Shown here: piece after piece, positions 5,710 to 13,031 of the stretch
Position numbering within the stretch: position 1 is the first letter of the stretch
Layout of the letters: the number at the start of each line of letters is the position of its first letter
Assembly: GCA_022567055.1 (NCBI GenBank)
Contig: JADFHU010000072.1
Span: 1-13,031 of the forward strand
From: Planctomycetota bacterium
GTDB taxonomy: Bacteria; Planctomycetota; Phycisphaerae; Sedimentisphaerales; Anaerobacaceae
Direction of reading: 5' to 3'
Length of the DNA stretch: 13,031 bases
Program-made: the position numbers and the translations under genes
The notes under the pieces: generated by a model
What the model saw: only the letters and a program-made list of their open reading frames with translations
The model's database searches: none
Told to the model about the DNA's origin: nothing

Positions 5710-7182
5710 TCACCCTTGGTCGGCCGGTACGGCATAGTGCCGGCGCAGCCGCTGGAGTTCCGCCTTCAACTCTGAGACCCGTTGAACCTGGGCGGGGTCC
5801 CAATAGACACTCTTCATCTCATGCGGGTCTCTTTCGAGATCGTAGAGTTCCCATTCCTCGCCATTGGGGACATCCTTACCGTAGAAGCGGATGAGCTTGT
5901 AACGACGGGTGGCCACACCCTCATGTCGCCGGACCGAATGCACGGCCGGATACTCGTAGTAGTGGTAGTAGAGAGACCGGCGCCAGTCCGGGGGCGTCCG
6001 GCCCTTCAAGAGGGGCACCAGGCTTCTGCCCTGCATGTCACTCGGAATGGCGACGCCGGCGATATCGAGGAAGGTCTCTGCGAAGTCGATGTTCTGTACC
6101 AGATCACTGTTGCGGGAGCCCGGTTTGATCACGCCGGGCCAGCGGGCCAGGAGCGGCATACGAAAGGACTCTTCGTACATGAAACGCTTGTCGAACCAGC
6201 CATGTTCGCCGAGGTAGAATCCCTGGTCGGCGCAGTACATCACCACGGTCGTCTTCTCCAGGTCATGGTCTTTCAGGTATTTCAAGAGACGTCCGACATT
6301 TTCATCGATCCCGGCGATGCAGCCGAGATAGTCCTTCATGTAGGCCTGGTATTTCCAGCGGACCAGATCGTCCCCCTGGGGATTGAGCTTCTCCAGCTCT
6401 GCCGTGCGTTGGGGCCAGCGATTCACTTTCAGGTCGCCCTCCATGCGCATGGTCTTGCTGATACTCATGTCCTGCTGGTGCGCCGCCGTGCCTCTGCCCG
6501 AATAATCATCGAAGAGGCTATCGGGTTCCGGGAAGGTCTTCTGCCGGAAGGCCTTGATGTTGCGCTCCGCGGGGGTCCAATTGCGATGGGGGGCCTTGTA
6601 GTGGACCATGACCATGAATGGCTTGCTATCATCCCTGCCGTTTTCCAGCCAGTCCAAAGCCTTGTCGGTGATGATGTCCGTGGAATGGCCTTTGTACTCT
6701 GTTCGTCCCTGTTCGGTAATAAAGATGGGATTGATGTAGCGTCCCTGCCCGGGAAGCACCTCCCAGTAGTCGAAACCCTGCATCTTGCCGGATAGATGGA
6801 TCTTGCCGATCATCGCGGTCTGGTAGCCGGCCCGCTGCAGCACCTTCTGAAACTGCGGCTGGTCGTGATTGTATCCACCCCGGTTGTCATACTTGCCGTT
6901 GAGGTGACTGTGTTTGCCGGTCAGGAGCGTGGCCCGGCTGGGGGCGCAGATCGAGTTGCCCACATAGGCCCGCTCAAAGACCATGCCGTCTCGGCCCAGG
7001 CTGTCGATGTTGGGCGTGAGGTTGAGGGGGCCGAAGCGTCCTCCGTAGGCGCCGACCGCCTGGAAGGCGTGATCATCGGCAAAGATCCAAACGATATTCG
7101 GCCGGGCAAGGGCCATTGGCACGGCCAGGAGAACGACTGCGACGGTCACTCTATAAGTCCGAAGAAATGCAGGTGTCATCAT
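5710..7182 (-). CDS. Secreted S1-family sulfatase, N-acetylglucosamine-6-sulfatase-like
   Basis: This 490-residue enzyme hydrolyses sulfate esters, probably on a sulfated sugar or glycan outside the cytoplasm. The frame extends to 7263, but ATG 7182 follows GAGGAG at a good distance and leads into a signal peptide (TVAVVLLAVPMALA, residues 13-26). Metal ligands are Asp36-Asp37, Asp319 and Gln320 (CADQGFYLGEHG). Cys79 in SICAPSRATLLTG is the type I formylglycine site. Lys127/His129 (GKIHL) and His199 (HYKAPHRNW) complete the catalytic set. GFDYWEVLPGQGRY and the DQGFYLGEHGWFDKR segment resemble the mucin-desulfating/GlcNAc-6-sulfatase group. All key residues are present, so it should be active if a formylglycine-generating enzyme exists elsewhere. 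No maturase or glycosidase is adjacent. Family is firm; substrate is inferred. Confidence 0.93.
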   Translation of the reverse strand: MMTPAFLRTYRVTVAVVLLAVPMALARPNIVWIFADDHAFQAVGAYGGRFGPLNLTPNIDSLGRDGMVFERAYVGNSICAPSRATLLTGKHSHLNGKYDNRGGYNHDQPQFQKVLQRAGYQTAMIGKIHLSGKMQGFDYWEVLPGQGRYINPIFITEQGRTEYKGHSTDIITDKALDWLENGRDDSKPFMVMVHYKAPHRNWTPAERNIKAFRQKTFPEPDSLFDDYSGRGTAAHQQDMSISKTMRMEGDLKVNRWPQRTAELEKLNPQGDDLVRWKYQAYMKDYLGCIAGIDENVGRLLKYLKDHDLEKTTVVMYCADQGFYLGEHGWFDKRFMYEESFRMPLLARWPGVIKPGSRNSDLVQNIDFAETFLDIAGVAIPSDMQGRSLVPLLKGRTPPDWRRSLYYHYYEYPAVHSVRRHEGVATRRYKLIRFYGKDVPNGEEWELYDLERDPHEMKSVYWDPAQVQRVSELKAELQRLRRHYAVPADQG

Positions 7183-7799
7183 GGTAATACTCCTCGAAGA
7201 GTAAATTCTAGCTGCAGTGCGATTGCTGTTAGGTGCTGGGTCTTGCAGTCCACATGGTATCAATTCTTAGTCTGAATACAAGTGTGAACACGCCGACCTT
7301 CCTTTGGGGTTTGGGACGGGTGGAAATTGGAGACTTGCCTCTCGCAGAGATAGCAGGGGTCGCAGAGAAAAACTCAGGAAGCCTCTGAGCAACAAAGTCC
7401 CAAGCACGTGAAAAGATCTCGAGATAATTAAACCAAAATCACCATAAGCCAGCTTCATTCCAAAATTCGAGTAGACAGAAGCCAGGAAGTCCACCATGGA
7501 AGAACATGAAGACCCCAACGAGCAATGAATTCTCGATGTTCAATCCTGCGGCTTCGGTACTCGCTGCATACGCTTCGTGCCGCCCTGACGGAACGACTAC
7601 GCAATGCTCGCTTCCGGCTGGTGGCTAGCCTGTCGTAACATGTCGCATCCTAAGGGGATTCTAATCAATTGAACATCCATCTAGACCCATAGTAGCAGGC
7701 ACAGTCCCCGGAGGATCTTGAAGTGGACGAACGTTTGGTCGATCATCCAGGAGAGTATAAGGGAATAGACCGCGACGGTCCTCTGCCCTCCGTCCTCCG
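7183..7799. other. Intergenic region upstream of the sulfatase
   Basis: This 617-base gap contains one copy of the 39-bp inverted repeat pair (7335-7373) and should carry the sulfatase promoter, read leftward. An 83-codon minus frame (7267-7518) runs over the repeat and has no recognisable content. I saw no RNA gene and no T-run terminator for the gene ending at 7800. Confidence 0.45.
7335..7373 (-). repeat. 39-bp dispersed repeat, left copy
   Basis: It starts TTGCCTCTCGCAGAGAT. It matches the inverse complement of 9429-9467 at 36 of 39 positions. The internal CGCAGAGA units resemble the CTCTGCG-rich intergenic repeats common in environmental genomes, a comparison made from memory. Confidence 0.75.
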
Positions 7800-9020
7800 T
7801 CACTCGGAATCTGGCACAGCGGACCCCCAACTAGTAACCCGGACGAAGTAGTCATCGACCTCGTATGTAAGGCCAACCTGCATTAGCACTTCTTCAAGCA
7901 CCTCCTGGAGACCCAAACCAATCGCTTCAAAAGTAACCTGGGCATCCCCAACCCTTTCCTTCACCGAGGAATCTACTACAATCGTAAATTGAGCGCTTTC
8001 GCGAAGGTCAGATAGCACCTCACGAAGTGGACTCTGAATCCATGCATGGCTTACAAGAATCCTCCGGATATCTTTAGGAATTCGAGTCGATACCATCGTT
8101 TCCGATGTATCAATGGAGTCAAAAGCATCGCTACTCTTGCCAAAATGATATTTGGTATCGACAATTCCATCATATACAGGATGCCCGTTTGGAATTGCTA
8201 TTCCAGCGATTGTAAATTCCTTATCATCAACAACAGCGGTGGGATCAAACTCCAAAATCTGGACTTCCTGTGTGCCTTTTGACCAATGGCTAGTAAAACT
8301 TGAAACAAACCAATTCTCGCCGTACTGTTTCCAATCTAAACGAAAAGTATCAGAACTTGACTTTCCCTCTTGACCTTTGGGAATCGAAGTTTCCTTCCCA
8401 AAAACAAGCCTCAGATCTTTGCCAGGATCAAACTTGAATTGATATTCACTATAGGTCCGGTCTGCATCCCACCGGATTACAACGTCTACCAGATTGGTTT
8501 CTGTAACATGAGCTCTAAGGACGGTAAGACGACTGGCTGGAGACTCGATGAGTCTAGTCAGAAATTTCGCGATGGAATTGACTTTCAATTTCTCAAAAAC
8601 ATCCGGATGTAGATCCATACCTCCCGATCCGAAACGGTGGTTTTCCGGTTTTGATAGGTAGAGTCTCTCAGGAGAATAGTGCAAAGTACGTTTTTCTGTT
8701 CTCACCAGGATCGTAGCGACCTCGGGCCTTGAATTCCCTGGCACTAGAGACTGATCCACGCGAGAAGACGACCCTTTAAATACAAACTTCATAGCCCGTT
8801 CGTAATTCTTCTCTGGGTCACGCTGCCCCGATTGTCTGTAAGTGCCTGAACCCCGGCCCGAAAAAGGCACTTCATGCCGTTCCAAGGCCGCTATCACCTT
8901 TTTGATCAGTGTCCTAGTCGCCTGGGCATCGGCACGACTCTCCACCGCCATTACGGCAGGCTGTATTGCTGACGCGACACCAAGAACGACTGCGATTAAT
9001 CTCTGCCTACACGCCAACAT
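7800..9020 (-). CDS. Exported protein of unknown function with an STN-like C-terminal domain
   Basis: This 406-residue protein starts after a strong AGGAGG six bases from ATG 9020-9018. Residues 1-25 form a likely signal peptide ending AVMA. Residues about 30-310 are a large unrecognised domain that begins with a helix (RTLIKKVIAALERHEVPFSG) and continues with alternating beta-type segments. Residues about 332-396 (LREVLSDLRESAQFTIVVDS, then VTFEAIGLGLQEVLEEVL and VGLTYEVDDYFVRVT) have the beta-alpha-beta pattern of the secretin/TonB short N-terminal (STN) domain. Here it sits at the C-terminus, not ahead of a secretin barrel, and no barrel follows. A periplasmic binding or scaffold role is possible. 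It is more A/T-rich than the neighbouring enzymes and is bracketed by an inverted pair of 39-bp repeats. Function is unknown. Confidence 0.85.
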   Translation of the reverse strand: MLACRQRLIAVVLGVASAIQPAVMAVESRADAQATRTLIKKVIAALERHEVPFSGRGSGTYRQSGQRDPEKNYERAMKFVFKGSSSRVDQSLVPGNSRPEVATILVRTEKRTLHYSPERLYLSKPENHRFGSGGMDLHPDVFEKLKVNSIAKFLTRLIESPASRLTVLRAHVTETNLVDVVIRWDADRTYSEYQFKFDPGKDLRLVFGKETSIPKGQEGKSSSDTFRLDWKQYGENWFVSSFTSHWSKGTQEVQILEFDPTAVVDDKEFTIAGIAIPNGHPVYDGIVDTKYHFGKSSDAFDSIDTSETMVSTRIPKDIRRILVSHAWIQSPLREVLSDLRESAQFTIVVDSSVKERVGDAQVTFEAIGLGLQEVLEEVLMQVGLTYEVDDYFVRVTSWGSAVPDSE

Positions 9021-9428
9021 TTGATCCTCCTATATTCCAGTAGCATACTCTTTGAATGGCCGTCAGCCACCCTCCACGGTCGCGGTATCATACGATCGTT
9101 TCGGCCCTCCGCGATCCGGGGTTTACCTTTATGACTGGAAAAACCAGGGAAATGCCACAGTAATTCTTTGATAAATGAGCAGAAAAATCAAGATGGGTGT
9201 AGGCAGGAACAGGTGAATCCTTGAGAGGGGCGTTTACTGCTTCATTGGACATCCCCTGGTCGATATGCTGCGCTTCCCCCCTGATCAGCATGAACGTTTA
9301 CAGAATTCGCTCGTACGAGCCTATACCCTGCACTCGCACGAATTGGTGACGCATGAAAGTAACACCTTAGTGTTTATGTTAGTTTCTCGCACATCACAGC
9401 GAGGAAGTGGCGATATCCGATTGATCTA

Positions 9429-9467
9429 GTCTTTCTCTGCGTCCCCTGCGATCTCTGCGAGAGGCAA
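9429..9467 (+). repeat. 39-bp dispersed repeat, right copy
   Basis: It starts GTCTTTCTCTGCGTCCCC and ends CTGCGAGAGGCAA. It is in inverted orientation to 7335-7373 with three mismatches. The pair encloses about 2.1 kb that contains the STN-like gene. Confidence 0.75.
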
Positions 9468-9480
9468 TCCTTTTTCCTAT

Positions 9481-9495
9481 CCGGCCAGAGGCCGG
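9481..9495. repeat. CCGGCC-AGA-GGCCGG hairpin
   Basis: A perfect 6-bp G/C stem with a 3-base loop. The same stem with a different loop (GAC) recurs at 9653-9667. No T-run follows on either strand. Confidence 0.55.
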
Positions 9496-9652
9496 CTTGT
9501 ATTACAGACTCGCAAGCGCTGGGAAATCTTTCCAGGAAGTGTGACGCTTGCATGCGGTGGCTTTTGACTGTGCTCGGGTTAGATAGTTTCTCACGGAGGC
9601 ATGTTGATTTACGCCCTGTCTTCTCCGTGCCTCTGTGAAGATAACATTGGTT

Positions 9653-9667
9653 CCGGCCGACGGCCGG
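9653..9667. repeat. CCGGCC-GAC-GGCCGG hairpin
   Basis: The second perfect 6-bp stem of the pair, about 75 bases beyond the 3' end of the DUF1080 gene. It could act as a transcript-end structure for that gene, but the lack of a T-run makes an intrinsic terminator doubtful. Confidence 0.5.
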
Positions 9668-9742
9668 GCAGTGACCTCGGCGGTCTCTGCAAATGACGCT
9701 TGAACGTTCCGTCTGTTGCAGAAGGTGCCGACCCTCTTAAGG

Positions 9743-10435
9743 CTAGAGCTGCTTGATCCTGATATTTCGGTACCAGACCTTTTTGCCGTGGTCCTGAAAT
9801 CCGATCTGTCCCACCCGGGGAAACGCGCTCAGGGCGAGCTTGAACTTATTCTTTTTGCCATCGGGATTCTGCCCGGCGATGTTCCAGTCGTCCAGGTCCA
9901 TGTCAATGATCTGCTCTCCATTCATGACGATTTTCAGGAGGGAACCCTTCGCTGTGATCGTCATGCTGTTCCACTGCCCCGCCGCCTTCATCACGTTCTT
10001 GCTGGGGGCGAGACAGTCATAGACGGCCCCACAGTCATGCGTACCGACAGTCTCCTTGCCGAAGGAGTCGAATACTTGAATCTCAATACCCGTCTGCACG
10101 CTCTTCTTGATGTCCCCCGTGCGGATGAAGACGCCACTATTGGTTTTCTCGGCCACCTTGAATTCCAGATCGAGAACGAAGTCCCCGTAGGCATCTCGAG
10201 TCCAGAGTGACCCCTTGCCAACGCGTTCCAAGACGCCCTCTGCCAGCGTCCAACTGCCGGTCGGACTGATCGCATTGGACAGATCTTCGGCAAGCAGGTC
10301 GTTCCATCCCGCGCTGCAGCAGGGAAGCGTGCATCCGGTCGGGCACGTTGCCTGGGTGCAGCAGGGTCCGCCACAGGACGAGAGCCAGAAAGTCACTACC
10401 AGTAGAACAGCCCATTGGGCAATCACTGTTCTCAT
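9743..10435 (-). CDS. Cysteine-rich DUF1080 (3-keto-disaccharide hydrolase-like) lipoprotein
   Basis: This 230-residue protein has a lipoprotein signal: hydrophobic residues 9-18, then LSSC with Cys21 as the lipidation site, so it is probably membrane-anchored and faces the periplasm or surface. Residues 21-40 are an unusual linker with seven cysteines (C21, C25, C26, C31, C35, C39, C40). From about residue 43 the DUF1080 jelly-roll follows: W78 region, DFVLDLEFKVAEKTNSGVFI (85-104), IEIQVFDSFG, GQWNSMTI and the terminal WYRNIRIKQL. Members of this family act on, or bind, carbohydrates, and some are described as 3-keto-disaccharide hydrolases. It is divergent from the dehydrogenase gene at 10744. 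The ribosome binding site is weak (AAGAGA). Family is firm; substrate is unknown. Confidence 0.9.
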   Translation of the reverse strand: MRTVIAQWAVLLVVTFWLSSCGGPCCTQATCPTGCTLPCCSAGWNDLLAEDLSNAISPTGSWTLAEGVLERVGKGSLWTRDAYGDFVLDLEFKVAEKTNSGVFIRTGDIKKSVQTGIEIQVFDSFGKETVGTHDCGAVYDCLAPSKNVMKAAGQWNSMTITAKGSLLKIVMNGEQIIDMDLDDWNIAGQNPDGKKNKFKLALSAFPRVGQIGFQDHGKKVWYRNIRIKQL

Positions 10436-10743
10436 AGGAGAAATCTCTTAAGGCCAGGTATCAAGATACCTGTGCATTCTAAGGGTTCATTTTCCCCAGG
10501 ACAAGCGCCTGGCGGACGATGCTTCGATTTAAATTGTGGGGCACGTTATAAGTCTCTATTGACAGCATGGCCGATCTGGTCATTATCGTAGAGGTGCATT
10601 GACGGGATCGAAAACGATTTCGCGTCCGTCTCATTGCCGTTAGCTGCTTATTGTCATAGCGTATTCATAGCAATCGATATGTCAAGGTCGTAAAGGATTG
10701 GTGACGCACCTGGGAGCCTGTCGAGGTGGTCGGATACCATTGA
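10436..10743. other. Divergent promoter region
   Basis: This 308-base gap lies between the leftward DUF1080 gene and the rightward dehydrogenase, so both promoters should be here. One plausible plus-strand promoter is at 10559-10586. I could not pick a convincing leftward one and saw no clear operator. Confidence 0.5.
10559..10586 (+). promoter_or_regulatory. Possible sigma-70-type promoter for the dehydrogenase pair
   Basis: TTGACA at 10559-10564, a consensus -35 hexamer, is followed after 16 bases by CATTAT at 10581-10586, matching 4 of 6 of TATAAT. It would leave a leader of about 150 bases before the gene at 10744. Such matches arise by chance in sequence this long. Confidence 0.3.
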
Positions 10744-11718
10744 GTGAGTATGGCTAACCCATCCCAACCAAACATCGTCGTCATCGACGGCTATACCATG
10801 AATCCCGGCGACCTGGACTGGGGACCGCTTGAAGGCCTGGGCCCCTGTACCATTCATGAGCGCACCCCCGCCGAGCAACTCTACGAGCGAAGTCGTGACG
10901 CGGATGCTGTGATCACCAACAAGGTCCTCTACGATCGCGAATTGATCGGGCGGCTTCCGCGTCTGCGCTATGTCGGTGTCTCGGCGACGGGATACAATGT
11001 GGTAGACCTGGATGCGGCACGGGAGCGCGGCATCCCGGTGACGAATGTCCCCGGCTATGGTACCGATTCCGTGGTCCAGGCCACGCTGGCCCACATCCTG
11101 GCCCTGGCCCGGCGCGTGGAGTACCACAGCGAGACGGTTCGCGCAGGCAAGTGGTCTAAGGGCGAGGACTTCTGCTACTGGGACTATCCCCAGGTCGAAC
11201 TGACCGGCCGGACACTGGGCCTGATGGGCTGCGGTCAGATCGGTCGAGGCGTCGCCCGCGTCGCCCTGGCCTTGGGTATGCAGGTGATTGCCAACGATCC
11301 GTCGCCGCAAGCCGTTGCGGGTATCCGATATGTAGACCTAGACACGCTATTTCAAGAAGCCGATGTCGTTAGCCTGCACTGTCCCTTGACTGAGCAGAAT
11401 CGAGAGATTATCAACGCCGAGACCTTGTCCAAGATGAAATCAACGGCCTGGTTGATCAACACGGCCCGGGGCCCCCTGGTCAATGAGGCAGATCTGACTC
11501 GGGCGCTCAATGAGGGCAACATCGGCGGTGCGGGGCTGGATGTGTTGAACGTGGAGCCCCCTGCCGCCGACAATCCCCTCTTCCGGGCCAAGAACTGTCA
11601 CATCACCCCCCATCTGGCCTGGGCCAGCCGCGATGCCAGACGGCGTGCCATGAACATCACCGCGGAAAACCTTCGCGCCTTTCTAGAGGGCAACCCCGTC
11701 AATGTGGTGAATGGATGA
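10744..11718 (+). CDS. NAD-dependent D-2-hydroxyacid dehydrogenase (glycerate dehydrogenase/hydroxypyruvate reductase-like)
   Basis: A full-length 324-residue member of the family that interconverts 2-oxoacids and D-2-hydroxyacids with NAD(P)H in the cytoplasm. The N-terminal substrate domain includes LRYVGVSATGYNVVDL (74-89). The nucleotide-binding motif is GCGQIG (162-167) and Asp185 (VIANDP) ends the second strand, favouring NAD. The catalytic triad is Arg242 (NTARGP), Glu271 (NVEPP) and His290 (ITPHLAWAS). The start could be GTG 10744 or ATG 10750; neither has a strong ribosome binding site. The sequence resembles glycerate dehydrogenases, but substrate cannot be fixed by sight. The next gene starts 54 bases after its stop on the same strand and is probably co-transcribed. 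Confidence 0.93.
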   Translation: MSMANPSQPNIVVIDGYTMNPGDLDWGPLEGLGPCTIHERTPAEQLYERSRDADAVITNKVLYDRELIGRLPRLRYVGVSATGYNVVDLDAARERGIPVTNVPGYGTDSVVQATLAHILALARRVEYHSETVRAGKWSKGEDFCYWDYPQVELTGRTLGLMGCGQIGRGVARVALALGMQVIANDPSPQAVAGIRYVDLDTLFQEADVVSLHCPLTEQNREIINAETLSKMKSTAWLINTARGPLVNEADLTRALNEGNIGGAGLDVLNVEPPAADNPLFRAKNCHITPHLAWASRDARRRAMNITAENLRAFLEGNPVNVVNG

Positions 11719-11772
11719 GGACATGAATCGGCGGATACCGTTCTTGAAGTATTAATCAGGGAGTATTACACC

Positions 11773-12768
11773 ATGAAGGCAATGGTTATCAATCGATTTG
11801 GTGGGCCCGAGGAATTCGCTCCGGTGGAACAGGCGGTTCCCGAAGTGAGCCTGGGCCACGTCTTGATCCGAGTGTCCGGATCGAGCGTGAATCCCGTCGA
11901 CTGGAAGCTCCGTAGCGGGCTCATCCCGGCCCTTGCCCCCGAGATGCCGGCCGTCTTGCATGGGGACGTGGCAGGTCGGATCGAGGCCGTGGGTCCTGGA
12001 GTCGATGACCTGCAGCCTGGTGACGAGGTCTATGCCTGCGCCGGTGGATTCAAAGGACTCGGCGGTGCCCTGGCCGAGTATATGCTTGCCGATGCCGATC
12101 TGGTGGCGCCCAAACCTGCCACCTTGAGTCTCAAGGAAGCCGCGGTCTTGCCCCTGGTCGGCATCACCGCCTGGGAGTCCCTGATCGATCGGGCGCGGGT
12201 AGAGGCGGGCCAGAGGGTCCTGGTCCATGCGGGCACCGGCGGCGTGGGACACATCGGTCTCCAATTGGCCAAGTGCGCCGGCGCGATCGTGTATACCACG
12301 GTGTCCGATGAACGTAAGGCGGAACAGGCCCGGAGCCTGGGTGCGGATGAAGTCATCAACTACCGCGAGCACACCGTTGCGGAATACGTGCAGCAGCACA
12401 CGCGCGGCGAGGGCTTTGACGTGGTGTTCGACACGGTCGGCGATGACAACCTGACCGGAAGCTTTCAAGCCGCACGGGCCGGCGGTACGGTCGTGACCAT
12501 CGCCGCCCGCTCCACCCAGGATCTGACCACCCTGCACGCCAAGAGCATCACACTCCATTGCGTCTTCATGGGACTGCCGCTGATCACAGGCAAGGGCCGG
12601 GTCCACCATGGTGACGTCCTCCTACGCCTGGGCCGGCTGGTCGACAACGGCCGCATCAAGCCTTTGATAGACCCGCAAACCTTTGCTTTCAAGGATGTGG
12701 GGAAGGCCCATCAAAAGCTTCAGGACGGCAGAGCCATGGGCAAGATCGCCCTGGAGGCCGCCTTCTGA
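11773..12768 (+). CDS. Zinc-independent medium-chain reductase (NADPH:quinone reductase-like)
   Basis: This 331-residue cytoplasmic oxidoreductase has the medium-chain dehydrogenase/reductase layout: a GroES-like N-terminal domain (VLIRVSGSSVNPVDWKLRSG, 30-49; HGDVAGRIEAVGPGV, 63-77; PGDEVYA) and a Rossmann domain with AGTGGVGHIGLQLAK (153-167). The Cys/His zinc ligands of alcohol dehydrogenases are absent, as in the quinone oxidoreductase/enone reductase branch. It probably uses NADPH to reduce quinones or conjugated carbonyls. ATG 11773 follows AGGGAG at a suitable distance. It lies 54 bases after the D-2-hydroxyacid dehydrogenase, and a shared transcript is likely. The physiological substrate is unknown. 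Confidence 0.92.
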   Translation: MKAMVINRFGGPEEFAPVEQAVPEVSLGHVLIRVSGSSVNPVDWKLRSGLIPALAPEMPAVLHGDVAGRIEAVGPGVDDLQPGDEVYACAGGFKGLGGALAEYMLADADLVAPKPATLSLKEAAVLPLVGITAWESLIDRARVEAGQRVLVHAGTGGVGHIGLQLAKCAGAIVYTTVSDERKAEQARSLGADEVINYREHTVAEYVQQHTRGEGFDVVFDTVGDDNLTGSFQAARAGGTVVTIAARSTQDLTTLHAKSITLHCVFMGLPLITGKGRVHHGDVLLRLGRLVDNGRIKPLIDPQTFAFKDVGKAHQKLQDGRAMGKIALEAAF

Positions 12769-12940
12769 GACAAGCGATTGCGCAGGAGTCGATGACGGGG
12801 CGCCTCCTTAGGGATTCGCCCTACGCCTCATTCCAATTGCCGGGCAGATCCAGGGTGTCTGGCTCACCTTTTCATTGATAACACTCCCTGTGGTGGTACA
12901 ATCGTTTAGAGTGCCTATCAAAATGAATCGTAGCACCGAA

Positions 12941-13031
12941 AACGAGCGTTTCTGCGACTGGCAAGGAAGGCGAAGCAGGCCGTCCGAGGACGGTCGATGG
13001 AGCCTGACGCCGTCCAGACGCAGAATAAGCC
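12941..13031. other. Strongly folded element at the right edge
   Basis: An outer stem pairs TCTGCGACTGG (12951-12961) with CCAGACGCAGA (13014-13024) at 10 of 11 positions. A middle stem pairs GGCG...CAGGC (12969-12980) with GCCTG.CGCC (13003-13012). An inner perfect hairpin is CCGTCC-GA-GGACGG (12980-12993). The three are nested in one cruciform-like fold of about 75 bases, with weaker pairing outside that may continue past the window. It lacks the integron attC core sequences and a T-run. It could be a REP-like repeat, an uncharacterised RNA, or a gene's folded 3' region. Confidence 0.45.

Larger units (their letters stand above)
9021..9742. other. Repeat-rich intergenic region
   Basis: This ~720-base gap has no convincing gene. 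A 67-codon minus frame (9088-9291) is unrecognised. It holds the 12-base palindrome GCTCGTACGAGC (9309-9320), the right copy of the 39-bp repeat (9429-9467), the twin CCGGCC hairpins (9481-9495 and 9653-9667), and a looser CTCCGTGCCTCTGTG stretch near 9623-9637 that resembles the 39-bp repeat's units. The promoter for the gene at 7800-9020 should lie in its left part. Confidence 0.5.

Noticed and set aside
5782..6795. A 337-codon plus-strand open frame opposite the sulfatase
   Set aside because: It is the antisense shadow of a gene with all catalytic motifs intact. Its sequence resembles no protein family and has no good start site.
7267..7518. An 83-codon minus-strand frame upstream of the sulfatase
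   Set aside because: Its second half is encoded by the 39-bp intergenic repeat, and no family is recognisable.
9716..10210. A 164-codon plus-strand frame opposite the DUF1080 gene
   Set aside because: The minus-strand frame has a lipobox and the family motifs; this one has neither.
10654..11310. A 218-codon minus-strand frame opposite the D-2-hydroxyacid dehydrogenase
   Set aside because: It lies mostly inside a clear gene on the other strand, and no motif is recognisable.
11752..12609. A 285-codon minus-strand frame opposite the quinone reductase-like gene
   Set aside because: It is an antisense shadow in G/C-rich coding DNA, with Gly/His/Asp-rich composition typical of such shadows.
12941..13031. 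Integron attC site
   Set aside because: The fold is similar in size, but the GTTRRRY and RYYYAAC core sites are not present at its ends and no cassette layout is seen.

Overview
The window looks like chromosomal DNA from a free-living Gram-negative bacterium of the Planctomycetota or the wider PVC group. A Phycisphaerae-like uncultured lineage is the best guess, inferred from gene content. The pointers are a prepilin N-terminus of the GFTLIELLVVVAVIALL type, C-terminal prepilin ends of the form WPQWMRGFKDY, a secreted formylglycine sulfatase, a DUF1080 lipoprotein, and a signal-peptide protein ending in an STN-like domain. No rRNA, tRNA, CRISPR array or intact transposase was seen.

Positions 1-1540 are gene-poor. 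They hold the tail of a possible gene running off the left edge, a decayed minus-strand ORF (480-882), a strong GC-rich palindrome (961-983) and two adjacent long-range hairpins (1166-1302). Positions 1543-5560 are a patchwork of pilin-related and decayed material. It contains an N-terminal prepilin fragment, an intact minus-strand PilX-like/adhesin-like protein (1891-3288), two promoterless C-terminal prepilin remnants (3318-3461 and 5053-5238), two single-domain CheY-like response regulators (3563-3979 and 4299-4685, minus strand), a ParB-like fragment, three copies of a ~41-bp dispersed repeat, and a ~180-bp snap-back MITE-like element.

Positions 5710-12768 hold larger, intact genes. In order these are a secreted GlcNAc-6-sulfatase-like S1 sulfatase (minus), an unknown exported protein with an STN-like C-terminus (minus), a cysteine-rich DUF1080 lipoprotein (minus), and a plus-strand pair of a D-2-hydroxyacid dehydrogenase and a medium-chain quinone reductase/alcohol dehydrogenase-like enzyme. 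The intergenic gaps carry further repeats, including a 39-bp pair in inverted orientation either side of the STN-like gene. The right edge ends in a strongly folded element.

Functionally, the sulfatase and DUF1080 protein fit extracellular or periplasmic processing of sulfated or complex glycans. The two dehydrogenases could reduce or oxidise small hydroxyacids and carbonyls made downstream, but nothing shows direct coupling. The response regulators have no histidine kinase or output domain nearby. The most unusual feature is the accumulation of severed prepilin ends beside repeats, which suggests a recombination-prone locus. I did not find a convincing new multi-gene system.
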